From the NCBI RefSeq assembly GCF_900115905.1, contig NZ_FOYD01000004.1, forward strand, positions 186,001 through 250,000: DNA of 64,000 nt, in the 5' to 3' direction. Every line of letters begins with the position of its first letter. The first letter of the stretch is position 1. The translations under genes were made by a program, and so were the position numbers. The notes below the pieces were generated by a model. It searched no databases. It was not told the origin of the DNA and saw only the letters and a program-made list of their open reading frames with translations. Shown in pieces: positions 30,834 through 40,359 of this stretch. This DNA comes from Halopseudomonas formosensis. GTDB lineage: Bacteria > Pseudomonadota > Gammaproteobacteria > Pseudomonadales > Pseudomonadaceae.

Positions 30834-32987
30834 ATGAGTCAAGCAGCCAAGGTGCAGCGTCTGCGCGATGTGGTCAGCAGTATTCCCATGCAGCCTGCCT
30901 CGGAAGATATCTGGGATACCAAATATCGACTCAAGACCAAGGATGGTGTGGCCATCGATCAGACCGTCGATGCCAGCTACCAGCGGGTAGCCCGCGCCCT
31001 GGCCGAAGTCGAAGCCCCCGAACTGCGTGAGACCTGGTACGAGAAGTTCCTCTGGGCCCTGCGCCATGGCGCCATCCCGGCCGGACGCATCACCTCCAAT
31101 GCCGGTGCCCAGGAACACAAGCCGGCGACCTCGACCATCAACTGCACCGTCTCCGCCACCATCGGCGACTCCATGGATGACATCCTGGCCAAGCTGCACG
31201 AGGCGGGCCTGACCCTGAAAGCCGGCTGCGGCATCGGTTACGAGTTCTCCACCCTGCGCCCGCGCGGTGCCTACGTGTCCGGCGCCGGCGCCTATACCTC
31301 CGGCCCGCTGTCGTTCATGGATATTTACGACAAGATGTGCTTCACCGTGTCCTCCGCCGGTGGCCGTCGCGGTGCGCAGATGGCTACCTTCGATGTGGGT
31401 CACCCCGATGTGGTCGACTTCATCCGCGCCAAGCGCGAAGGTGGTCGCCTGCGCCAGTTCAACCTGTCTCTGCTGATTACCGAGGAGTTCATGAAGGCGG
31501 TCGAGGCCGACGGCGAGTGGAAGCTGGCCTTCCCGCTGAGCGAAGCAGAAGCCGAGGTGGACAAGGTCGATATCAACGACCCGGCCCAGGTCATCTGGCG
31601 TGAGTGGCCGAACAACGAGCGTTACGTGACCCGCGAGGACGGGCTGGTTGCCTGCCGGATCTTCCGCACCATGAAGGCACGTCGGATCTGGGACATGATC
31701 ATGTCCTCGACCTACGATTTCGCCGAGCCGGGGTTCATCCTGATCGACCGCGTGAATGAGATGAACAACAACTGGTTCTGCGAAGAGATCCGTGCCACCA
31801 ACCCCTGCGGCGAGCAGCCCCTGCCGCCCTATGGCGCCTGCCTGCTGGGTTCGATCAACCTGACCCTGTTCGTGCGTGATCCCTTCACCGAGAAGGCGCG
31901 CTTCGACTGGGACGAGTACCGCAAGGTGGTGGACATCTTCACCCGCATGCTGGACAACGTGGTGGAGATCAACGGCCTGCCGCTGGAACAGCAACGCAAC
32001 GAGATCTTCCGCAAGCGTCGTCACGGCATGGGCTTCCTCGGCCTGGGCTCTACCATGACCATGCTGCGCATGCGCTACGGCGATGAGCAGTCGCTGGAGT
32101 TCACCGAGCGGGTGTCGAAGGAGATGGCGCTCCAGGGCTGGCGTACCGGCCTGCAGCTGGCCGAGGAGAAAGGCCCGGCGCCGCTGATGGATGAGGAATT
32201 CACCGTGACCGGCGCCATGCTGGCCAAGCGTCCGGAGATGAAGAAGGATGGCTTCAAGGTCGGCCAGAAGGTCAAGGGCAAGGTGCTCTGGGCCAAGTAC
32301 AGCCGTTACATGCAGCAGGTGGCCGAGGAAGATCCGGAGCTGGTAGCGGCCCTGGCCGAGAAGGGCGCACGCTTCACTCACCACAGCTCGATTGCGCCGA
32401 CCGGGACCATTTCCCTGTCCCTGGCCAACAATGCCTCCAACGGCATCGAGCCGAGCTTCGCCCATCACTATTTCCGCAACGTGATCCGCGAAGGCAAGAA
32501 GTCCAAGGAAAAGGTCGACGTGTTCAGCTTCGAACTGCTGGCCTATCGGGAGTTCATCGATCCCGAGGCGCTGCCCCAGACCCAGGGCGAGGGCCGCAAT
32601 CTGCCGGACTACTTCATTTCCGCGGACGAGGTCACGCCGAAGCAGCACGTGGATGTTCAGGCCGCCGCGCAGAAGTGGATCGACTCCTCGATTTCCAAGA
32701 CCGCCAACGTGCCGACGGATTATCCCTATGAGGACTTCAAGGACATCTATCTGTACGCCTACCACAAGGGACTGAAAGGCTGCACCACCTTCCGTTTCAA
32801 CCCTGAAGCCTTCCAGGGCGTACTGGTCAAGGAACAGGATCTGGCCAATACCACCTACCGCTTCAAGCTCGAAGACGGCAGCGTGATCGAGGCCCGGGGT
32901 AACGAGGAGGTCGAGTACGACGGGGAGATGCACTCCGCGGCCAACCTCTATGACGCTCTCAAGGAAGGCTACTACGGCAAGTTCTGA
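30834..32987 (+). CDS. nrdJa: Class II ribonucleotide reductase, large part (NrdJa)
   Basis: Adenosylcobalamin-dependent reductase making deoxyribonucleotides with or without oxygen. 717 residues. STINCTVSATIGDS holds an active-site Cys, ATNPCGEQPLPPYG is the N-x-C-x-E radical/catalytic motif, and APTGTISL is the phosphate-binding stretch. The C-terminal Cys pair is absent because it is encoded separately in nrdJb, the Pseudomonas arrangement. ATG 30834 is six nt after AGGAG; ATG 30831 is possible. Confidence 0.94.
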   Translation: MSQAAKVQRLRDVVSSIPMQPASEDIWDTKYRLKTKDGVAIDQTVDASYQRVARALAEVEAPELRETWYEKFLWALRHGAIPAGRITSNAGAQEHKPATSTINCTVSATIGDSMDDILAKLHEAGLTLKAGCGIGYEFSTLRPRGAYVSGAGAYTSGPLSFMDIYDKMCFTVSSAGGRRGAQMATFDVGHPDVVDFIRAKREGGRLRQFNLSLLITEEFMKAVEADGEWKLAFPLSEAEAEVDKVDINDPAQVIWREWPNNERYVTREDGLVACRIFRTMKARRIWDMIMSSTYDFAEPGFILIDRVNEMNNNWFCEEIRATNPCGEQPLPPYGACLLGSINLTLFVRDPFTEKARFDWDEYRKVVDIFTRMLDNVVEINGLPLEQQRNEIFRKRRHGMGFLGLGSTMTMLRMRYGDEQSLEFTERVSKEMALQGWRTGLQLAEEKGPAPLMDEEFTVTGAMLAKRPEMKKDGFKVGQKVKGKVLWAKYSRYMQQVAEEDPELVAALAEKGARFTHHSSIAPTGTISLSLANNASNGIEPSFAHHYFRNVIREGKKSKEKVDVFSFELLAYREFIDPEALPQTQGEGRNLPDYFISADEVTPKQHVDVQAAAQKWIDSSISKTANVPTDYPYEDFKDIYLYAYHKGLKGCTTFRFNPEAFQGVLVKEQDLANTTYRFKLEDGSVIEARGNEEVEYDGEMHSAANLYDALKEGYYGKF

Positions 32988-33040
32988 GGCACCGGAATCC
33001 ATTGAATGGCTCCGCCATCGGGCGGAGCGAGGAAAGCAGC

Positions 33041-33736
33041 ATGTCGATAAAGATAAGCAAGAAGATCGTTGAATACTCTGTGGTCAAACCGGAGGAGAAG
33101 GCAGCCCCGGCAGCGCCGGCCAAGACCGATTACGTGGAAATGCACGAGAAGCTCAAGCGTCCCGAGCATCTGGAAGGCTGCACCTACAAGATCAAGACAC
33201 CTACCTCCGAACACGCGATCTACGTCACCATCAATGATGTGATCCTCAACCGGGGCAGCGAGCACGAAGAGCGTCGCCCCTTCGAGATCTTCATCAATTC
33301 GAAGAACATGGAGCACTACCAGTGGATCTCGGCGCTGACGCTGATCATCTCGGCGGTGTTCCGCAAGGGCGGCGACTGTACCTTCCTGGTCGAGGAGCTG
33401 CGCAGCGTGTTCGATCCCAAGGGCGGCTACATGAAGCGCGGTGGCCGCTGGAGCCCGTCGCTGGTAGCCGAGATCGGTGATGTGCTGGAACAGCACCTCA
33501 AGCATATCGGGCTGATCAAGGACGAGATCGACGAACACCAGCGCGCCTACCTGGAGCAGAAGCGCGCCGAGTTCACCGGTCGTGCTGCCCAGGGCCAGGC
33601 CGATGCAGAGTGTGACGACAGCACCCAGGAATATCCCGCCGGCGCCCAGCTGTGCGGCAAGTGCCATACCAAGGCGGCGGTACAGATGGATGGCTGCCTG
33701 ACCTGCCTGGCCTGCGGTGACAGCAAGTGCGGCTGA
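33041..33736 (+). CDS. nrdJb: Class II ribonucleotide reductase, C-terminal part (NrdJb)
   Basis: A 231-residue protein equivalent to the C-terminal portion of undivided NrdJ enzymes. The end carries a zinc-ribbon-like CGKC ... CLTCLACGDSKCG arrangement including the final redox-active Cys residues that re-reduce the active site of NrdJa. It lies 53 nt after nrdJa and must work together with it. Confidence 0.92.
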   Translation: MSIKISKKIVEYSVVKPEEKAAPAAPAKTDYVEMHEKLKRPEHLEGCTYKIKTPTSEHAIYVTINDVILNRGSEHEERRPFEIFINSKNMEHYQWISALTLIISAVFRKGGDCTFLVEELRSVFDPKGGYMKRGGRWSPSLVAEIGDVLEQHLKHIGLIKDEIDEHQRAYLEQKRAEFTGRAAQGQADAECDDSTQEYPAGAQLCGKCHTKAAVQMDGCLTCLACGDSKCG

Positions 33737-33795
33737 ACCTGTCTGCGGGACACCTGCAGCGGTACTGATTGCTCCACCCTCAGGTCCCTCCTCGA

Positions 33796-33828
33796 GGCCG
33801 GTCCCTCCATTGTGCGGGACCGGCCTTC
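33796..33828 (+). terminator. Terminator after nrdJb
   Basis: Perfect 10-bp stem GGCCGGTCCC (33796-33805) with GGGACCGGCC (33816-33825), followed by a weak pyrimidine-rich tail TTCTC. Confidence 0.7.
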
Positions 33829-34058
33829 TCATTTCTGAAACACTTCATCTGCCCTGAACCCGGCTGAAATCGGAGTCTTCTGCCGGATTCTCACATCTGA
33901 TACAGCCCCCTGGCTGGGCTCCATTGCGCTCAACGCCAGGGTTCGCGCACGGTTGAGTGTTTTCTGTCTTTTATCCTTGTTACAGATCTGAAACACCTGA
34001 TCCGAAGAGATCGCTTACATCGCTTCCAAGTCATTGATCTGCTTATGAATTCCTGATC

Positions 34059-34074
34059 TGGCACAGGGGTTGCT
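34059..34074 (+). promoter_or_regulatory. sigma54 (RpoN) promoter of the Fap-like operon
   Basis: TGGCACAGGGGTTGCT matches the -24/-12 consensus TGGCACR-N4-TTGCW at every defined base. Transcription would start near 34086, giving a ~43-nt leader. A sigma54 activator gene lies at the far end of the operon (38862-40193). Confidence 0.85.
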
Positions 34075-34128
34075 CTCTTGCTTCGACAAGCGGACGCATC
34101 GGTTCCAGATCAATCAGGGAACAAAACA

Positions 34129-34614
34129 ATGGGCACCCAATTATCTTCGCTGATTCCACAGTTGCTGGTCTGTTTCATCGGCCTGTTCATCTGCATCGCC
34201 ACCCAGCTGCCAGTCCGTGCTGCTGACGGTGAAATAGTGCTTACCCGCGATGTCCAGCCCCGCTCGGCCACCCGGCAGGAGCTGGTGCCGGATCCCAACC
34301 CGCAGACCGCCAACCCGAACCACTCGGCTCAGGTGCGAAGCGCAGTGCAGGGTGCTCGGCTGCCCGGCGAGTTGTCGGACGCCGATTTCGCCGGGGTGAG
34401 CAGCGGCAGCAGCCTGGCCAATGGCGTACACCTATTCGATCAGCCGGTGCTGCAGGCCGACCGACAGGCACCGGGCCGGGCCGGGCTGGGAGTATCAGGC
34501 TCCGCGGGCGCCGGCAGTGTGGGGCGTGCCACGGGTAACGTCGGGCGTGTCGGTGGCGAAATCAATCGCAGCGTGAATCAGGGGTTGCGCCCCCTGCAGG
34601 GGCTGGGCAAATGA
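34129..34614 (+). CDS. fapA: FapA-like protein of a functional-amyloid operon
   Basis: A 161-residue exported protein. The signal peptide (residues 1-32) ends at PVRAADG. Then come TRDVQPRSATRQELVPDPNP, an ELSDADFAGVSSGSSL segment, a Gly-rich part and the C-terminal EINRSVNQGLRPLQGLG. It has no amyloid repeat. The fapA call rests mainly on being the first of six genes in Fap order; the family match itself is from memory and not strong. The start at 34129 has an AGGGA site; an in-frame TTG at 34078 lies within the promoter region and is rejected. It overlaps the next gene by four bases. Confidence 0.6.
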   Translation: MGTQLSSLIPQLLVCFIGLFICIATQLPVRAADGEIVLTRDVQPRSATRQELVPDPNPQTANPNHSAQVRSAVQGARLPGELSDADFAGVSSGSSLANGVHLFDQPVLQADRQAPGRAGLGVSGSAGAGSVGRATGNVGRVGGEINRSVNQGLRPLQGLGK

Positions 34615-35189
34615 GCCGCAGGTCATCGCTGGCGGTCCTGATTGCCTGCTCGGCGCTGCTGGCAGCCCTCGGTGTGGGCGCCGACAGCACCGCGACCATA
34701 GGCTCCAGCGCTGCAGGGTACTCCGGCGTGCTCATGCTCAACCAGGCGGCGGGGGAGCTGCATCAGCAGGTCAATGCCAGGGCTGTCTCTCCGGGGACGG
34801 ACCCGTCCATCCGCGTCGAGCAGCAGCTCGGTGCGCTGCCGCAGGCACTGGGTGCGGATGACATGCGCGCCGGTATTCATGGCAATGCCTTCAGTGGCGG
34901 CTCAGGGGTCCTGGGGGTGAACCAGGGGGCTGGAGCAGCCAATCAACAGATCAACAGCTTTCGGGTGGGTGCGGGAGTGCGCCCCGAGAGCCTGGACGAC
35001 AGCGGTCTGGCACAGGCCACCGCGGGTTCGTCCTACCCGTCAGCTGCAGGGCCGCACGGGGCGGGGGAGCGTCAGGTCGAGATCGATGATCAGGCGTTCG
35101 CCGACAGTCGCGGGGTGGTTCAGCTGAATCAGGCTGCCGGGGTTGGAAACCGTATGGTCAACAACCTCGGCATCCGGATCCTGGAGTAG
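34611..35189 (+). CDS. fapB: FapB-like minor amyloid subunit
   Basis: A 192-residue exported protein with a signal peptide (residues 1-24). Three spaced copies of an amyloid-type motif occur: GVLMLNQAAGELHQQVN, GVLGVNQGAGAANQQIN and GVVQLNQAAGVGNRMVN, following G-V-x-x-N-Q-x-x-G-x-x-N-x-x-x-N. The pattern is shared with the next gene and with Fap fibrillins. Unlike typical FapB/FapC it has no C-terminal C-x-x-C. By position and size it would be the nucleator FapB; this is inference. ATGA-coupled to fapA. Confidence 0.65.
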   Translation: MSRRSSLAVLIACSALLAALGVGADSTATIGSSAAGYSGVLMLNQAAGELHQQVNARAVSPGTDPSIRVEQQLGALPQALGADDMRAGIHGNAFSGGSGVLGVNQGAGAANQQINSFRVGAGVRPESLDDSGLAQATAGSSYPSAAGPHGAGERQVEIDDQAFADSRGVVQLNQAAGVGNRMVNNLGIRILE

Positions 35190-35235
35190 TAAGAAGTAGT
35201 AAACACAAAATGAAAGCCATACAAGGATTCAGGTC

Positions 35236-36030
35236 ATGAAAACCAAACACAAGATTAGTGCGATCGCCTTTGTTGTTGCCGCTTCCCTCTCGCTGGGTGC
35301 TCTGGCAGGCCAGACGAAGCCCCCGAAACCGACTCCTGTAGAGCCGCGTGAGGGCGTATCCAGTGCCTCCGTATCTGATGCACAGATCAGTCTGGGCAAC
35401 AGCGTAGATAATCTGGGCACTACCAACAACGCCGGCGTGGCCAGCTCTCTGGATGGGGGCAGCGGTAATGCGGGAGTGAACGTGGTGTCCGGTGATACCA
35501 ACCAGCAGGCCAACGCACTGGCGATTTCCACCGCCGACGCGGATGCCGATTTCGTGTTCGGTGCTGTGGCCAGTGTCGGTGTGCTGCAGGTCAATGGGGG
35601 CAACTCGCTGCTCAACCAGGACGTGACCAACAACGCCGGGGTAGACACCGTGGCCAATGGCTATTCCGGTAACCTGGGGCTGAACGTCGCTGCCGGCGCC
35701 TTCAACCAGCAGAAGAACGACGCGGCCATTGCCAACGCGTCTGAAGCCGCCAACGCTGAAGCCAGCATCGAGGTGTTGCAGGTCGCCGTCGCCGGCGATA
35801 CCTACAACGGCGTGGATACCGACACCCTCAGTGCTACCACTACTGGCTGGCAGCCCAAGCCGCCCAAGCCCACTCAGCCGTCGAGAAACCTGGATGTGGA
35901 GAACAATGCCAACCTGGTCAGCTCGCTTAACGGCTTCTCCGGTAATGCCGGGGTGAACATCGCCGCAGGCGGTGCCAACCAGCAGAGCAACACCCTGTCC
36001 ATCGCGGCAGGCTGTCAGGGCTGCCCGTAA
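35236..36030 (+). CDS. fapC: FapC-like major functional amyloid subunit
   Basis: A 264-residue secreted fibrillin. After a signal peptide (1-25) there are three imperfect repeats at about residues 64-98, 132-166 and 223-257, each of the form NNA-x-V-x-S-x-x-x-G-x-S-G-N-x-G-[VL]-N with the core G-[VL]-N-[VI]-x-[AS]-G-x-x-N-Q-Q-x-N. Gln/Asn pairs recur as in Fap and curli cross-beta units. Proline-rich linkers TKPPKPTPV and PKPPKPTQP precede repeats 1 and 3. The end is AGCQGCP, the C-x-x-C seen in Fap fibrillins. The protein matches the size of FapC from P. fluorescens UK4 (about 250 residues). Confidence 0.8.
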   Translation: MKTKHKISAIAFVVAASLSLGALAGQTKPPKPTPVEPREGVSSASVSDAQISLGNSVDNLGTTNNAGVASSLDGGSGNAGVNVVSGDTNQQANALAISTADADADFVFGAVASVGVLQVNGGNSLLNQDVTNNAGVDTVANGYSGNLGLNVAAGAFNQQKNDAAIANASEAANAEASIEVLQVAVAGDTYNGVDTDTLSATTTGWQPKPPKPTQPSRNLDVENNANLVSSLNGFSGNAGVNIAAGGANQQSNTLSIAAGCQGCP

Positions 36031-36039
36031 GGGTTGTCG

Positions 36040-36069
36040 AGCCCGGGGCTGAGCCCCGGGCTTCCTTTT
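36040..36069 (+). terminator. Attenuator hairpin between fapC and fapD
   Basis: A perfect 10-bp stem AGCCCGGGGC (36040-36049) / GCCCCGGGCT (36053-36062) with a 3-nt loop is followed by TCCTTTT. Sitting right after the major subunit gene, it should let most transcripts end there, or protect them, so that fibrillin is made in excess over the export proteins. Confidence 0.65.
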
Positions 36070-36084
36070 CAGGGATATTTATAT

Positions 36085-36780
36085 ATGAGTTTCTGCATGC
36101 GCGTGGTCCTGGTCAGTATGGTTCTTGGCCTGGCTCAGTTCGGCGCCCATGCTGCCCCCAAACCCCTGGCCATCCTGCCCGGGGGAGGACTGGCCTTCAA
36201 ATCCGTGCAAAGCATGCGCGAGCGGCGATTTGCCAATCTGGTCCAGCAGCAGACCGATTTCAGCTGCGGCGCAGCCGCCATGGCCACCCTGCTGAATGAA
36301 GCCTACGGCTGGAATTTCAGCGAGGAGCAGGTAATCGAAGGCATGCTCGCCGAGGCAGACCCGCAACTGGTTCAGCGCATGGGGTTTTCCATGCTGGACA
36401 TGAAGCGCTACGCCGAAAGCCTGGGACTCAGAGCACGGGGCTACCGGCTTCAGCCAGAGCAGCTGGAAGAGGTAAAGGTACCGGTCATAGTGTTGCTGGA
36501 TGTCCGGGGCTACAAGCACTTTGTGGTGATGCAGGTGAGCAGCGACGACTGGGTATATATCGGCGATCCGGTCCTGGGACACAAGAAGATGTCCATTGAG
36601 GACTTCGCCAGTGGCTGGAACGGCATCGTGTTTGCCGTGATCGGTCCCGGCTACAACAGGGAGAATGCGCTGCTGGATCCTCCTGAGCCGCTGACCGCTC
36701 GACACCGCCTGAACAGATTCCGCCCCGTCAAGGATGCCGAGCTGATGGAGTTTGGTTTTCTGCAGAGCGACTTTTTCTGA
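36085..36780 (+). CDS. fapD: FapD-like C39 family peptidase
   Basis: A 231-residue exported papain-like (C39) peptidase. A signal peptide spans residues 1-24. The catalytic set is visible: oxyanion Gln in LVQQQTDFSCG, Cys61, His145 in GYKHFVVM and Asp161 in YIGDPVLG. FapD in Pseudomonas is a C39 peptidase required for Fap fibril export. Start 36085 is chosen because the signal peptide begins there; the frame opens further upstream inside the hairpin. Confidence 0.85.
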   Translation: MSFCMRVVLVSMVLGLAQFGAHAAPKPLAILPGGGLAFKSVQSMRERRFANLVQQQTDFSCGAAAMATLLNEAYGWNFSEEQVIEGMLAEADPQLVQRMGFSMLDMKRYAESLGLRARGYRLQPEQLEEVKVPVIVLLDVRGYKHFVVMQVSSDDWVYIGDPVLGHKKMSIEDFASGWNGIVFAVIGPGYNRENALLDPPEPLTARHRLNRFRPVKDAELMEFGFLQSDFF

Positions 36781-36802
36781 GAACCGATAGCGGGAGAAGA
36801 TC

Positions 36803-37540
36803 ATGAAAACCCTTGTATGGCTCATCGGAGCATGCCTCTTGTTCAGCCTTCCCGCCCAGGCCGCCAGTCCGTTCCGCCCCGCCGAGGTCAGTGATGCGGA
36901 GCTGAGCGAGTTGCGTGGTCGCTATGTCATGCCTGGCCGCATCGTCCATTTCGGCGTGACCATGAGCAGTGTCTGGGCGAACAGTGCCGGCCAGACCGTG
37001 GGTGCCGGCGTGACCTTCCAGCTCGACAGCAAGGCCCAGCCGAGCCTCTATGTCACCGACCTGTCAGGTCAATCCGACCCGGAAGTCGCCTCGCCGCCAC
37101 CGGGCACCGGGCAGGTAGTGGGGGGCGCGGGCCTGCGGGATGTCCAGGGCATTTCCCAGAGCGTGCGCAGCGCCGGCGACTTCAACGACGGCCTCAATAA
37201 TCTCGAGATCGTCATTTCCCGGGAGGGTGGGCAACTTGAACCGGACAACGGTGCCGTACCCTGGACCGGCTCCGGCACCTTTACCAATGAGGCAGGCCGA
37301 GTGCTGGTGGCGCAGCAGGGAGGCGGATTGAAGATTCTGGTGGACGCCGGCAGCCAGGGCGCTGCGCTTCAGCAGATCGGCGCTGGCAATGTGATCCAGC
37401 AGGCAAATTTCTCAGGTGATTTCAATACTGTGCGAAACATGGCTACGCTGAATGTGGGACTCAGGGATCTGCCCCTCGGGTTTGACTTCGCCAACTGTAC
37501 CCTGGAGCAGCTCCGCGCCCTGCGGCCCATGGGATTCTGA
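36803..37540 (+). CDS. fapE: FapE-like secreted protein
   Basis: A 245-residue exported protein with a signal peptide (residues 1-20, ending AQAA). It contains ELSELRGRYVMPGRIVHFGV near the mature start and ends ANCTLEQLRALRPMGF. A single Cys is left near the end, unlike the C-x-x-C of fibrillins. It has some N-Q-x-N-like pieces (GNVIQQANFSGDFN) but no repeats. FapE is an extracellular minor component in Pseudomonas; the call rests on position, size and secretion signal. Confidence 0.7.
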   Translation: MKTLVWLIGACLLFSLPAQAASPFRPAEVSDAELSELRGRYVMPGRIVHFGVTMSSVWANSAGQTVGAGVTFQLDSKAQPSLYVTDLSGQSDPEVASPPPGTGQVVGGAGLRDVQGISQSVRSAGDFNDGLNNLEIVISREGGQLEPDNGAVPWTGSGTFTNEAGRVLVAQQGGGLKILVDAGSQGAALQQIGAGNVIQQANFSGDFNTVRNMATLNVGLRDLPLGFDFANCTLEQLRALRPMGF

Positions 37541-37571
37541 CAACTCCAATACGTGACAAGGAAGATGCATC

Positions 37572-38831
37572 ATGCGCAGATCGGCAGGGTTGGTGCTGTT
37601 AGCGTGCATGGCAGCCAGTGTTCCCGCGGTTGCCCAGACTGAAGAGGAGCTGCGCCGGGAGGTTGAAGTCCTGCGCCAGCGATATGAAGCGCAGCAGAAT
37701 GCGCTGATGATTCTCGAGCAGCGGCTGCGTCAGCTGGAGGGGGCTGCCAGTGCCGCGCAACCGGCTCGACAGCCACCCGGCCGCCCCCAGGTGGCCAGTG
37801 CCGGAGCGACCGGCTCTGCGGCATCCGGCGGCAGCGGGGCAGGCTATGGGCAGGCCCTGCGGGAGGATTCCGAACCGGCCCCCAGCGTCGAAGCCCTTTA
37901 CCAGGAGGCCAGCGGCTTTTTCGGCGGTGGCCGTTTCAGCATCGAGCCCGGCTTCACCTACAGCCACTACGATACCAAGCAGCTCTTCCTCAATGGCTTC
38001 CTGGCCCTGGATGCGATCTTCCTCGGCAACCTCGGCGTCGACGAGATCAACGCCGACACCTTCACCTTCGACCTGACCGCACGGTACAACTGGCGACAGC
38101 GCTGGCAGTTCGAAATCAACGTCCCCTTTGTCTACCGCGAAACCACCTACCAATCGGCGGGTGCCGGCGGCGCCAGTACCAGTTACAGCGAGGCCACGGT
38201 CAAGGGGGACCCGGACATCGGGGATGTCAGCTTCGGACTGTCCTACAAGTTTCTCGACGAAGGACCATCCTGGCCGGATGCGGTGGCCAGTCTGCGGATC
38301 AAGGCTCCCACCGGGCGCCACCCCTACGGCATCAAGCTGCAGCGGCAGGCGGACAACGACAACCTGAATATTCCCGATTCGCTGCCCACCGGTAACGGTG
38401 TATGGGCGGCTACCGCCGGGCTTGCGGTGGTGAAAACGCTGGACCCTGCGGTGGTGTTCGCCAATCTGGCCTACACCCATCATTTCGATCGGGATTTCAG
38501 CGACATCAGCCCCCAGGAGGGCATTCGGGTGCCTGGCTCGGTCAAGTTGGGAGACTATTTCCAGTTCGGGCTGGGCATGGCCTTTGCGCTCAACGAGCGC
38601 ATGAGTCTGTCCATGTCCTTCTCCGAACTGGTCAGTCGCAGCAGCCGGATCCGCTATCAGGGCAGCAGCTGGCAGACCGTGAATGGCAGTGACGCCAATG
38701 CCGCCTATTTCAATATCGGCATGACCATGGCTGCCAGCGATCGGCTGACCATAGTGCCCAACCTGTCGATCGGACTGACCCCGGATGCGCCGGACTTCAG
38801 CCTCAGTCTGAAGTTTCCCTACTATTTCTGA
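37572..38831 (+). CDS. fapF: FapF-like outer-membrane amyloid exporter
   Basis: A 419-residue outer-membrane protein. After the signal peptide (1-22) comes a heptad-patterned coiled coil (about 23-58, [20 protein letters not shown]), a Ser/Gly/Ala linker, then a beta-barrel with alternating aromatic strands ending in the C-terminal Phe (FPYYF). FapF is a trimeric barrel with an N-terminal coiled-coil plug that secretes FapB and FapC. Length and architecture fit. Last gene of the operon; converges on the sigma54 regulator 30 nt away. Confidence 0.82.
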   Translation: MRRSAGLVLLACMAASVPAVAQTEEELRREVEVLRQRYEAQQNALMILEQRLRQLEGAASAAQPARQPPGRPQVASAGATGSAASGGSGAGYGQALREDSEPAPSVEALYQEASGFFGGGRFSIEPGFTYSHYDTKQLFLNGFLALDAIFLGNLGVDEINADTFTFDLTARYNWRQRWQFEINVPFVYRETTYQSAGAGGASTSYSEATVKGDPDIGDVSFGLSYKFLDEGPSWPDAVASLRIKAPTGRHPYGIKLQRQADNDNLNIPDSLPTGNGVWAATAGLAVVKTLDPAVVFANLAYTHHFDRDFSDISPQEGIRVPGSVKLGDYFQFGLGMAFALNERMSLSMSFSELVSRSSRIRYQGSSWQTVNGSDANAAYFNIGMTMAASDRLTIVPNLSIGLTPDAPDFSLSLKFPYYF

Positions 38832-38861
38832 GCGGCTGTCCGGCTGCCGCCGGGCCATGGA

Positions 38862-40193
<1,332 letters not shown>

Positions 40194-40359
40194 CTTGACA
40201 TCTCCGTAGTTTGTTATGGTTGGGCTAAAGCTAGCAGACCGGCGGACTTGTGCAACGTTTTTCCGTCACTTGTGCGACCGGGTGGTCACTTGCGTCAATT
40301 TGACGACGGTTGCGCCCTGCAGGCAAGCGCGTAATGCTATGCCCCCAAAGGAGATACCC

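Larger units (their letters stand above)
33737..34128. other. Control region between nrdJb and the amyloid operon
   Basis: This 392-nt gap holds no gene. It has the nrdJ terminator (33796-33825), the sigma54 promoter (34059-34074) and, between them, candidate activator sites: an inverted repeat CTCAAC-N17-GTTGAG (33929-33957) about 100 nt upstream of the promoter, and a direct repeat TCTGAAACACYT at 33834 and 33987. The stretch is less GC-rich than its surroundings. Assignment of the repeats to the activator is inference. Confidence 0.55.

Noticed and set aside
30816-33002. A 728-codon minus-strand frame opposite nrdJa
   Set aside because: Antisense shadow of a highly biased gene; no domain recognisable and no ribosome-binding context.
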